This document shows positions 26,699 to 34,516 of a DNA stretch of 64,000 bases, piece by piece; the first letter of the stretch is position 1; each line of letters starts with the position of its first letter. The stretch covers positions 62,001 through 126,000 of the forward strand of contig NZ_BAAAYO010000012.1 in assembly GCF_039536325.1 (NCBI RefSeq), written 5' to 3'. Below the pieces are notes generated by a model, which worked only from the letters and a program-made list of their open reading frames with translations, searched no databases and had not been told where the DNA came from. Origin of the DNA: Paenibacillus_AB hodogayensis (GTDB lineage Bacteria > Bacillota > Bacilli > Paenibacillales > NBRC-103111). The position numbers were made by a program, and so were the translations under genes.

Positions 26699-29600
26699 AT
26701 GAGCAAGATGAGGAAGTTTGGCGGCAAAACGATGCTGCTGCTCTGTCTGCTGTCCTTGCTGCTGCCCGTACTGCCCGCTGGATTTCTGCCTGACGCCGCG
26801 GCGCGCGAGCTTGGTGACGACTTGATGCTGAACGGGAACTTCGAGCAAAGCTCCGCCGGAGCGCCGCTTAACTGGGTCCCATTCGAAGGCTGGAGCAATC
26901 CGGAACTGTCGTTGACCGCTTCCGCAGCCCGCTCCGGTACGTACGGGCTGCAATTGTCAACGGCGTTAACCAATCGCAACCCGTGGGTACGCCAGCAAAT
27001 TGCCATTCAGGAAGGAGAAACCTACAAGCTCAGCTCCTGGATCAAAGGAACCGGCGTCACCGGCAGCGGTCCGGGCTTCAAGCTGGAGTTCTACAAGGGC
27101 GGAAGCACGACATCGGCCAACCATTTGGATTACGACTCGCTGTATCAAATCAAAACTTCCCAGCTGACCGGAGAATGGCAGCCGCTCGAATTCACCATTG
27201 AGGCGCCGAAAGAAGCGACAGCCGTCATTATTTATGTTCGTTTATACGGAATTGGAACCGCTTTCTTTGACGATATCCGCTTTACGCTAGACAAATACCG
27301 CAAGATGATCGACCTGTCGACCGACGAAACGTTCTACTACTCCGACCGGAACGAAGGACATGTCCGGGCACAATTCCAATCCCATGACGGCGTATTGAAC
27401 GACAAGCGCGTGGAGGCCCGCATCGTTCGCGAATCAACCGGCGTTCCGATCACCGTCTCGGCCTCCACCTACGCCGATCAGCCATTCGATCTGACATTCG
27501 ATCCTTCGCTCATGGTGAAGCAAGAGCCGTATCTGGTGGAGCTTCGCCTGCTCGACGCCCTTGGCCAAGAACTGGAACGCGCCGAGGATCGCATTTTCCG
27601 GTTCGATCGTCCGCAAATGTTAACGGAAAACGGGACGCTGCAGGTGGACAACGAGCCGTTCTTCCCGATTTTAGCTTATCATGTCTCCTTATCCGACTAT
27701 CCCTATGTCGGACTTGCCGGCGTCAACACCGTGCAAGCCAACGGCACGAATAATCCGAATACGATGCGCAATATGCTCGATACCGCGCAGCACTATGGCC
27801 TGAAAGTGGCAGTCCCTTTGTATTACGACATGAAGGTCCATGAGAATATGGGACTGATCGAGCAGTTCGTCACCGAGTTCAAATCCCATCCGGCCGTTCT
27901 GGCCTGGATGATGATGGATGAGCCGGTCACTAACAAGAAAACCAAGGAAGAATTGGTGAATGCGTACCGGCTGATCCGTACGCTGGACCCCGTCCATCCG
28001 ATTTATATGGTGGAAGCGCCGGCTTCGGCTTATGAATTTACCGCCAATCTGACCGATATTTTCGCAATCGATGTGTATCCGATCCCGTATATGCCCCTTT
28101 CGACGATCGGAGAACGGACGGCATTGGCCAAACAAGCGGCAGGAAGCACCAAGCCGGTCATGAACATTTTGCAGGCCATGTACAACCCGCCCGTCTGGAC
28201 GATCCTGCCTACCATTGCCCAAATACGCAATATGGCTTACCAGGGGATTACGAACGGCTCCCAAGGACTGGGCTACTACTCGTTCAACGAGAATGGATTC
28301 GCGTTGCGCCAATCCGCGCTCTGGCCCGGACTGACGGCCTTCCGCGAAGAAACGGACCTGCTCGGCGAGCTGATTACCGGCAAAGCCAAATGGGGCGGCG
28401 GTCAAGGTCCCGATACGCAGTGGACGGCGTGGCAAGACGGCGACGAAAAAGTTGTCGCTATGGTCAACACCGCAAACGAGTCCCGCGTCGTATCGGTGCC
28501 GCTCGATGTGACCGGCTTCCGGGCAACGCTGCTGTATGGAGACACGCAAGCGGAGCGGGATATACCGAACGATACGCTGACCGTGGAACTAGGTCCGTTG
28601 CAATCGCTGCTGTACCGCATCACGCCGTTCACGCATCGGGTCGTTGAGGCGGATCAGCGTCTGCAAGCGATAGCCAGCCTCTCGGCCGACCCGGCCTGGA
28701 CGTCGGGCGTATCCGATCTGGACGATGCGCTGGGCCAAATAACGGCCAGCTTATCCGCCTCCACCCCGGATGTTGCACAAGCGGCGGAAGACGCCCTGTC
28801 TGCGCTGACGATCGCGGACAGCCTGATCGACTGGGCGCAAGCTTCGGCAGGTACGGCTGCCGCTCAGATGAAGGACGGCTTGGCGAATATCCGCTCGCTG
28901 CTCGGCCCCATCGCCGCTTCTCCCGTTTCGCTGTCCCTTCAGATGAGCGGGGGACAAATTATCGGACAAGGCGAAACCAATACATTGAGCATGACCGTTC
29001 GCAACCCGTCGGACAGCAGCCTGAACAGCCTGCAAGTGAAGGCGAGCCTCCCTGCGGAATTCGGCCTGTCGCCGCTCCAATGGTCGCAAGCCTCGCTTGG
29101 CACGGGACTGGAAGCCGCCGGTACGCTTGCCTTCCAACTGACGGAGGCGATCGATCAGGGCCGTTATCCGCTTCGGGCAACACTGTCGTTCGAATACGCC
29201 GATCATCCGGGCACCCGCGTCAGCGTCGACTACTCGATCCGCTATCCTTATATCAATCTGGTAGAAGCAACGCTGGCCCCCGGGTCGATCCAGGCGCATG
29301 CCGGACAAACGATTCCGTTCACGGTGCAGCTGGCCAGCAGCGCCTCGCATCCAACCGAAATCGGGCTCGTTCCCTCGTTTCCGACCGGCTGGACGGTGCA
29401 GCTTCCTTCGTTGACAACGGTGAGCGCAGGCCAGACGCTCTCGGTTACCGGTTCGATCTATGTGCCGACGAACGTCACCGATCAGGTGTACACGCCTGCT
29501 ATCGACGTCAGGCTGGGGGGCATACCGATTCGTTCCTTAACCTTACCGGTCGAGGTCAACAACAATTTGCTGCGCAATCCCGGCTTCGAGAAGCCGAATC

Positions 29601-30016
29601 TGCTGGCAACAGCCCCGGAAAACTGGACGATGCGCGTCGGCCAATGGCAGCAAGGCGCTGGACGGAGCGGAGAATACGCCGTTGCGCTGCTGCCGGATCC
29701 GGCCAACGACTGGAATGTGATCGTCTCCGACATGGTTCCCGTCCAACCCGGTACCCGTTATGAGCTACTGGCTTGGACCAAAAGCGCATCGACATCCGGC
29801 GTCTCCATCGGACTGCGGGAAAGCAAAAATAACGGGGCAAGCTCGATCCGGTACGAGTGGAAGCCGGTAGCCGCTTCCGCCGATTGGACCTTGAACCGCA
29901 TCGAGCTGACTCCCCGCCCGGATACGACCCAGCTTCAGGTCTATTTGAAAGCCGATCCGGTTGCCGATGGCCTATCGCAGTTTGACGACTTTTACCTCAA
30001 GGCAATACCGAAGTAA
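26699..30016 (+). CDS. Large secreted multidomain glycosidase-like protein
   Basis: The 1105-residue protein starts with a signal peptide (MLLLCLLSLLLPVLPAGFLP). Its modules in order are: an N-terminal CBM-like sandwich (LMLNGNFEQSSAGAPLNWVP, to about residue 200); a TIM-barrel glycosidase core, about 325-640, with AVLAWMMMDEPV (Glu as a possible acid/base) and GLGYYSFNENG; a helical linker; a NEW3-like Ig-type domain (NTLSMTVRNPSDSSLNSLQV); a second Ig-like domain; and a C-terminal CBM-like module (LLRNPGFEKPNLLATAPENW). ATG 26699 follows GGGAGG; a longer in-frame start at 26576 would mask the signal. It is one of the few plus-strand genes in the first 31 kb. The specificity is unknown. Confidence 0.78.
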   Translation: MSKMRKFGGKTMLLLCLLSLLLPVLPAGFLPDAAARELGDDLMLNGNFEQSSAGAPLNWVPFEGWSNPELSLTASAARSGTYGLQLSTALTNRNPWVRQQIAIQEGETYKLSSWIKGTGVTGSGPGFKLEFYKGGSTTSANHLDYDSLYQIKTSQLTGEWQPLEFTIEAPKEATAVIIYVRLYGIGTAFFDDIRFTLDKYRKMIDLSTDETFYYSDRNEGHVRAQFQSHDGVLNDKRVEARIVRESTGVPITVSASTYADQPFDLTFDPSLMVKQEPYLVELRLLDALGQELERAEDRIFRFDRPQMLTENGTLQVDNEPFFPILAYHVSLSDYPYVGLAGVNTVQANGTNNPNTMRNMLDTAQHYGLKVAVPLYYDMKVHENMGLIEQFVTEFKSHPAVLAWMMMDEPVTNKKTKEELVNAYRLIRTLDPVHPIYMVEAPASAYEFTANLTDIFAIDVYPIPYMPLSTIGERTALAKQAAGSTKPVMNILQAMYNPPVWTILPTIAQIRNMAYQGITNGSQGLGYYSFNENGFALRQSALWPGLTAFREETDLLGELITGKAKWGGGQGPDTQWTAWQDGDEKVVAMVNTANESRVVSVPLDVTGFRATLLYGDTQAERDIPNDTLTVELGPLQSLLYRITPFTHRVVEADQRLQAIASLSADPAWTSGVSDLDDALGQITASLSASTPDVAQAAEDALSALTIADSLIDWAQASAGTAAAQMKDGLANIRSLLGPIAASPVSLSLQMSGGQIIGQGETNTLSMTVRNPSDSSLNSLQVKASLPAEFGLSPLQWSQASLGTGLEAAGTLAFQLTEAIDQGRYPLRATLSFEYADHPGTRVSVDYSIRYPYINLVEATLAPGSIQAHAGQTIPFTVQLASSASHPTEIGLVPSFPTGWTVQLPSLTTVSAGQTLSVTGSIYVPTNVTDQVYTPAIDVRLGGIPIRSLTLPVEVNNNLLRNPGFEKPNLLATAPENWTMRVGQWQQGAGRSGEYAVALLPDPANDWNVIVSDMVPVQPGTRYELLAWTKSASTSGVSIGLRESKNNGASSIRYEWKPVAASADWTLNRIELTPRPDTTQLQVYLKADPVADGLSQFDDFYLKAIPK

Positions 30017-30190
30017 ACAGGAGGATCGGCAAGAAACGCCGCCCGGAAAGCACCGGCTCTCGACCGAATCATGCCGGGCCTGCGCCAATCATCCGTTTTC
30101 TTTTGTGCGAACAGTCCGCTCATGTCCATGGCGGGCTGTTCGCCACCTATTCCCCACTGGCCTTGCCTTTTCCCTGTTTTCTCCATCGTC

Positions 30191-30196
30191 TATAAT
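30191..30196 (+). promoter_or_regulatory. -10 box of the AraC gene promoter
   Basis: TATAAT lies 34 bases before the TTG start at 30230. The -35 region is T-rich but matches no consensus well, so an activator may be needed. Confidence 0.4.
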
Positions 30197-30229
30197 GAAA
30201 ACGGATACTATTGAAAGGTAGGGTACGCC

Positions 30230-31114
30230 TTGCGTAAAAAATCTATGGACCTCTACTCTCATCCGGAAAATTTCCCTTTCTGGATTCAGCGAAACCGTCA
30301 CGATATTCGCGACCTCCCCGCTCTGCATATCCACGAGTTTGTCGAAATGGTGTTTGTGGTAGAAGGCCGCGGAACGCATCTGTTTCAGGACATCCAGTAT
30401 GAAATCCGGGAAGGCGACGTCTTCATCATCAATCCGGGGGAAGCCCACGGGTATGGCCTGCAGGAAGGGGAGAGCATCGAGGTATTGAATTGCCTGTTCG
30501 AGCCCGACGGCATCCCGGCTACCCTGCTGCGCGAGATGCAGGCCACCGAATCGATGGACTTCTTCTATGTGCAGCCCTTTCTGAATAAAGAGGCGCGTTT
30601 CTACCACAAGTTGAACTTGCGCGGTTCCGATGCCGCTTCGGTTACCGCCATTCTCGAGGAGCTGTTGGCCGAAATGCAGCAGCAGCGTCACGGCTTTCGC
30701 ACGCTGATCCGGATGAAGCTGATCGGGTTGTTCATTCTGCTGTCCCGCTACTACAAGGAGCGTCAGCAAAGCTCCGATAAAGTATCCCGCAGCGAAATAC
30801 TGGTCCAGAGGGTTCGCGGCTATGTCGAGCGCCATTTCAGCGAGAAGCTGACGCTTCCTCTGCTGACCGAACTGTTCCATATCGGCGTCCGCCAGTTAAA
30901 CCGGAACTTCCATAAATATGTCGGCTGCAGCGTCGTCGAGTACATTCACCATGTCCGCATCCAAAAAGCGCAGCGTCTGCTCGTCGATACGGACGAGAAG
31001 CTCGCCGTCGTATCTGCCTGGGTCGGCTACGAGGATACTTCCTTTTTTAGCAAACTGTTCGCCCGTAAAGTCGGATGCTCGCCGGGCAAATATCGGGAAG
31101 AACACCGGAAATGA
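30230..31114 (+). CDS. AraC-family regulator with cupin sensor
   Basis: The 294-residue protein has an N-terminal AraC-binding cupin (LHIHEFVEMVFVVEGRGTHL, GDVFIINPGEAHGYGL). Its C-terminal double helix-turn-helix includes LTLPLLTELFHIGVRQLNRN and KLAVVSAWVGYEDTSFFSKL. Such proteins bind a sugar in the cupin and activate nearby genes. The start is TTG 30230, six bases after AAAGGTAGGG; the ATG at 30245 is too far from it. It lies between the large secreted glycosidase and a sugar-binding lipoprotein, both on the same strand, which are its natural targets. Confidence 0.88.
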   Translation: MRKKSMDLYSHPENFPFWIQRNRHDIRDLPALHIHEFVEMVFVVEGRGTHLFQDIQYEIREGDVFIINPGEAHGYGLQEGESIEVLNCLFEPDGIPATLLREMQATESMDFFYVQPFLNKEARFYHKLNLRGSDAASVTAILEELLAEMQQQRHGFRTLIRMKLIGLFILLSRYYKERQQSSDKVSRSEILVQRVRGYVERHFSEKLTLPLLTELFHIGVRQLNRNFHKYVGCSVVEYIHHVRIQKAQRLLVDTDEKLAVVSAWVGYEDTSFFSKLFARKVGCSPGKYREEHRK

Positions 31115-31182
31115 CCGAATCGGCCCTCTTCTCGACCGCATCGCCAATCGATTGCCGGCCGCAGGCTCCGTATACTGAGAAG

Positions 31183-31197
31183 TAGAAAGCGATTACA
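31183..31197 (+). promoter_or_regulatory. cre-like catabolite control site
   Basis: TAGAAAGCGATTACA matches the CcpA cre consensus WTGNAANCGNWNNCW with one mismatch. It lies 27 bases before the start codon of the binding-protein gene. Confidence 0.5.
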
Positions 31198-31223
31198 ATC
31201 ACTTGCAAAGAGGGAGTCTGGAC

Positions 31224-32531
31224 ATGACAACATCCATTGTGAAATACGGGGGCACCGGGCTGCTGATCGCCATGCTCGTCAGCGGCTGCGGTCAAGGAAG
31301 CAGCAAACCGAATCCGGAACAGACGTCGGAGGTTCCGCCGCCCGCCGATACGACAAAGCCGGTGAATCTCGTGCTGCTGCAGGATGGCGCCACGATGACG
31401 GATGACGAATTTCAAACGCTGGTCCTTCAGCCGATCAAGGCCAAATATCCGAACGTGTCGGTCGAGCTGCAGGTCAACACGAAGGGAGATGACGGGATCA
31501 AGGAGCTGATTGCGTCGGGGTCGTTTCCGGACATCGTCTTGACCACTTTCTCGCGAATTGCCGTACACCGCAGTCTGAAAACCTCTTCCGACTTGACGGA
31601 ATACGTCAAACAAGGCGGAATGGACCTCGGACGGTTCGATTCGGCCGCCATGGACAGCATCCGTTACTATAGCGAGAAAAACCAGCTGTCCGCCTTGCCG
31701 TTCTCGCTAAACTTCCTTGCCACGTTTTACAACAAGGACTTGTTCGACACGTTCGGCATTCCGTATCCGAAAGACGGAATGACTTGGGACGATGCGCTCG
31801 ATTTGGCCAAACGGTTCTCCCGTAACGTTAACGGCGTCCAGTACCGGGGAGCCATGATGACCGGTCTGTTCGACTTGAGCAGCCAGCTGACTCTCCCTTA
31901 CCTCGATCCGAACACCGGCAAGGTCAAAGTCACGACCGACGGCTGGAAGCGAGTCGTCACCATGCTGTCGGAGTTCCATAAGATTCCCGGCAACAAAGGA
32001 ACGAATTTGGACCATTTCATGAAGGACCAAACCGTAGGCATGATGTTTAGCTACGATGCGCGCTTCCTCAACCTGGAAGCCGTACACGGTACCCAGTCCC
32101 AATTCAACTGGGATGTCACTCAGCTGCCCAGCTACCCGGAGAAGCCGAACGTGAGCGCCGGCTCGACCGGCCATTTCCTGATGGTATCCTCGCTCGGCAA
32201 GCATAAGAGCGAAGCCTTCCAGGCGATCAGCGTGCTGACCTCGACCGAAAATCAACAGACCATGACCAAAAGAGGACGGTTCACCTCCCTGAAAGACCCG
32301 GCGGTCAAGGCACTGTACGGAGAAAACTTGAAATCTGTCAAGGGGAAAAACATTCAAGGCATATTCAAGAGCAGCTTCGCCCCTCCTTTTGCCGGAACAA
32401 CTCACGATATCGAAGTACGGCCTTATTTGAACAAGGCATTGACCCAGGTGATCGACGGCCAGTCCGATGTGAACACCGCTCTGCGCGAAGCGGAGGACAC
32501 GGCGAATAAGGAACTCGTCCTGACGCCGTAG
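31224..32531 (+). CDS. Family 1 extracellular sugar-binding lipoprotein
   Basis: This 435-residue protein has lipobox LVSGC (lipidated Cys22) and the conserved FYNKDLFDTFGIPYPKDGMT segment. The C-terminus VNTALREAEDTANKELV matches those of the other two binding proteins in this window. ATG 31224 follows GAGGGAG; the in-frame ATG at 31203 would make the signal peptide poorer. A cre-like site is upstream and a strong terminator downstream, so it is probably transcribed alone and repressed by preferred sugars. No transporter permease is nearby. Confidence 0.88.
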   Translation: MTTSIVKYGGTGLLIAMLVSGCGQGSSKPNPEQTSEVPPPADTTKPVNLVLLQDGATMTDDEFQTLVLQPIKAKYPNVSVELQVNTKGDDGIKELIASGSFPDIVLTTFSRIAVHRSLKTSSDLTEYVKQGGMDLGRFDSAAMDSIRYYSEKNQLSALPFSLNFLATFYNKDLFDTFGIPYPKDGMTWDDALDLAKRFSRNVNGVQYRGAMMTGLFDLSSQLTLPYLDPNTGKVKVTTDGWKRVVTMLSEFHKIPGNKGTNLDHFMKDQTVGMMFSYDARFLNLEAVHGTQSQFNWDVTQLPSYPEKPNVSAGSTGHFLMVSSLGKHKSEAFQAISVLTSTENQQTMTKRGRFTSLKDPAVKALYGENLKSVKGKNIQGIFKSSFAPPFAGTTHDIEVRPYLNKALTQVIDGQSDVNTALREAEDTANKELVLTP

Positions 32532-32559
32532 CAGCAAAATCAAACCTTGCCTTTCTTCC

Positions 32560-32590
32560 AATCCTTCATATCGATGAAGGATTATTTTTT
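32560..32590 (+). terminator. Terminator of the binding-protein gene
   Basis: A perfect 10-base stem, AATCCTTCAT / ATGAAGGATT, with loop ATCG is followed by ATTTTTTT. Confidence 0.9.
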
Positions 32591-32667
32591 TGCCCGCCAT
32601 CAGCAGCATGCCGACGGTTTAAGCCGACCGCGAATTCGTTAGGCTTGACGCATATGGGCCGGTTTTT

Positions 32668-32693
32668 GTTTCAGCAGCTCCCCTCCAGGTTAA
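32668..32693 (+). promoter_or_regulatory. SigB-type promoter
   Basis: GTTTCA (32668-32673) and GGTTAA (32688-32693) are 14 bases apart, a near match to the SigB consensus. It precedes the general stress protein gene at 32815 by 121 bases. Confidence 0.55.
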
Positions 32694-32814
32694 GTATGGA
32701 ATAGATCGGCATTCGCTCTCCGCTGCGGGGTCGGCAACGGCGGATTCGGGACAAGCCCGGCCGAACGAACGGCGATTTGCGCAGGGAGGGCAACGAAACG
32801 AGGAGGCGTTCAGC

Positions 32815-33165
32815 ATGGACGAAAAAGTTTTCGTAAGAGTGGTCGATAATGGTGCAAGAGCGATGGAGGAAATTCACGCCCTACACCGTCAGGGTCATGT
32901 GGCCGAAGATATTTTCGTACTTGCCCATGACAAGAGTCAAACCGAATATTTGGCCGGAGCGGCCAATGTGAACACTGTCACGATGGAAGAAGAAGGCATG
33001 ATTCAAAGCATCGCGAATATGTTTCGCTCCCGGGGCGACGAGCTTCGCGCCAAGCTGGAGTCGATGGGCTGTACCCCGCAGGAGGCGCGGGTCTACGAAG
33101 CCGAGATGGACCGCGGCAAGGTAGTCGTCATGGCCCGTGTCAGAGCGGCAAACCGGATGATGTAG
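32815..33165 (+). CDS. General stress protein 17M-like
   Basis: This 116-residue soluble protein belongs to the GSP17M/YflT type: an N-terminal strand-helix unit that senses or modulates (VFVRVVDNGARAMEEIHALH, DIFVLAHDK) and a C-terminal GKVVVMARV strand. In Bacillus, YflT is SigB-dependent; its function is unknown. GAGGAGG lies seven bases before the ATG. It has its own SigB-like promoter and a terminator, and marks the left end of the stress locus. Confidence 0.82.
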   Translation: MDEKVFVRVVDNGARAMEEIHALHRQGHVAEDIFVLAHDKSQTEYLAGAANVNTVTMEEEGMIQSIANMFRSRGDELRAKLESMGCTPQEARVYEAEMDRGKVVVMARVRAANRMM

Positions 33166-33217
33166 CGCAACATGCCGGGTCTTCGGAGCATCCGCCGGCT
33201 GCATGCCGTTAAACGGT

Positions 33218-33248
33218 AAGGAATGAGAGCCCGGCGCTCTCATTCCTT
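33218..33248 (+). terminator. Terminator-like hairpin after the stress protein gene
   Basis: A perfect 13-base stem, AAGGAATGAGAGC / GCTCTCATTCCTT, has a 5-base loop (CCGGC). The T tract is short (CTTGTCGTTT). Confidence 0.7.
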
Positions 33249-33358
33249 CTTGTCGTTTATACTGGCAGTAGACAGCATTTGCGCCGATAGGCTAGTATGG
33301 AAACACACCTATGGCTCCGAACCCGATGCTATTCACATAAGTAAGGAGTACGAGTACG

Positions 33359-34516
33359 ATGCGGATTTTGATAGTAGACGACAATCCGATGAACGTCATG
33401 GTTGTCAGGGAAATGCTGAAGAAGGCCGGGTATGCCAACATCAGCACTGCTTCTTCGGCCGACGAGATGTTTGCGCTGCTCGATATGGACAAGCCCGCGC
33501 CGCCGGCGCCGGACTACGATCTGATTTTGCTGGATATGATGATGCCCGGCATCGACGGCATCGAGGCGTGCCGCCGGGTCCAGCAATCGGACCGGCTGCG
33601 GGATATCCCAGTCATTATGGTTACGGCGGTAGGCGATTCGCTCAAGCTTGCCGAGGCGCTGGATGCCGGTGCCTGCGACTTCGTCACGAAGCCGATCAAC
33701 CGGATCGAGCTCCTTGCCCGTATACGCGCCGCCCTGCGACTGAAGGCGGAGAAGGACTGGCACAAAGAGCGCGACCGGCGGCTGCGGGAGGAGCTTGAGC
33801 TGGCCAGGCAGGTGCAGGCCTCTGCACTTCCATCCCCGCTTCACGAGCCGGCGCTATCCATCCAAGGCTTGTACCGGCCTGCCGACGACCTGGCCGGCGA
33901 TCTGTACGCCTGGTACAAAATCGACCGGCACCGCTACGGCATTGCGATTATCGATGCGATGGGACACGGCATCTCCTCCTCGCTCGTCTGCATGTTCGTC
34001 GCCTCTTCCCTGAGGGATGCCATCCTGACCCAGGTCGATCCGGAATATGTCGTGCGAGAGCTGAATCGCCGCATGATGCAGCTGCAATTTTCGAATCCGC
34101 TGATTCAATATTACTTTACCTGCCTTTACGTGGTGGTGGACACGGCGCAGGGGACGATCGAATACGTTAACGCCGGCCATCCTCCCGGCCTGCTCATGCG
34201 CGGCGACGGCGCTCCGCCCGTCCGGCTGGAGCGCGGCTGCGTCGCTCTTGGCCTGTTCGATCAGTTGGAGATCGAGAAGCACACGCTCGGCATCGGCGCA
34301 GGGGATCGACTGTACTTGTATACGGACGGCGTCCTTGAGTCGCTCGATTCGGCGGATGAACAGCGGGTGGACCGTCTGCTCGATCTGCTGATCCATACGT
34401 CGACATGTCCGTTGGAGCTGGAAAAGCAGCTGTTTCAAAATGCCAGTCCGGATACGCGTCAGGATGACCGCTGTCTTGTGGTCGTCGAGGTCAAAAAAGG
34501 AGCGGGAGCGGAGTGA
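33359..34516 (+). CDS. Receiver-PP2C serine phosphatase (RsbU/RsbY-like)
   Basis: This 385-residue protein has a receiver domain (1-125) with phospho-acceptor Asp59 (LILLDMMMPG), acidic pocket VDDNP and Lys in TKP. A short coiled linker leads into a SpoIIE/RsbU PP2C domain with the expected metal-binding acids (AGDLYAW, IDAMGHG, YTDGVLES, QDDRC). It should dephosphorylate RsbV-P and so free SigB when its receiver is phosphorylated, as RsbY does in Bacillus cereus. The downstream kinase overlaps it by four bases (GTGA) and is the likely phosphodonor. AAGGAG precedes the ATG. I saw no SigB box in front of this gene. Confidence 0.9.
   Translation: MRILIVDDNPMNVMVVREMLKKAGYANISTASSADEMFALLDMDKPAPPAPDYDLILLDMMMPGIDGIEACRRVQQSDRLRDIPVIMVTAVGDSLKLAEALDAGACDFVTKPINRIELLARIRAALRLKAEKDWHKERDRRLREELELARQVQASALPSPLHEPALSIQGLYRPADDLAGDLYAWYKIDRHRYGIAIIDAMGHGISSSLVCMFVASSLRDAILTQVDPEYVVRELNRRMMQLQFSNPLIQYYFTCLYVVVDTAQGTIEYVNAGHPPGLLMRGDGAPPVRLERGCVALGLFDQLEIEKHTLGIGAGDRLYLYTDGVLESLDSADEQRVDRLLDLLIHTSTCPLELEKQLFQNASPDTRQDDRCLVVVEVKKGAGAE

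Noticed and set aside
30108..30141. Terminator between the secreted glycosidase and the AraC gene
   Set aside because: GAACAGTCCGC/GCGGGCTGTTC pairs well but there is no T tract on either strand.
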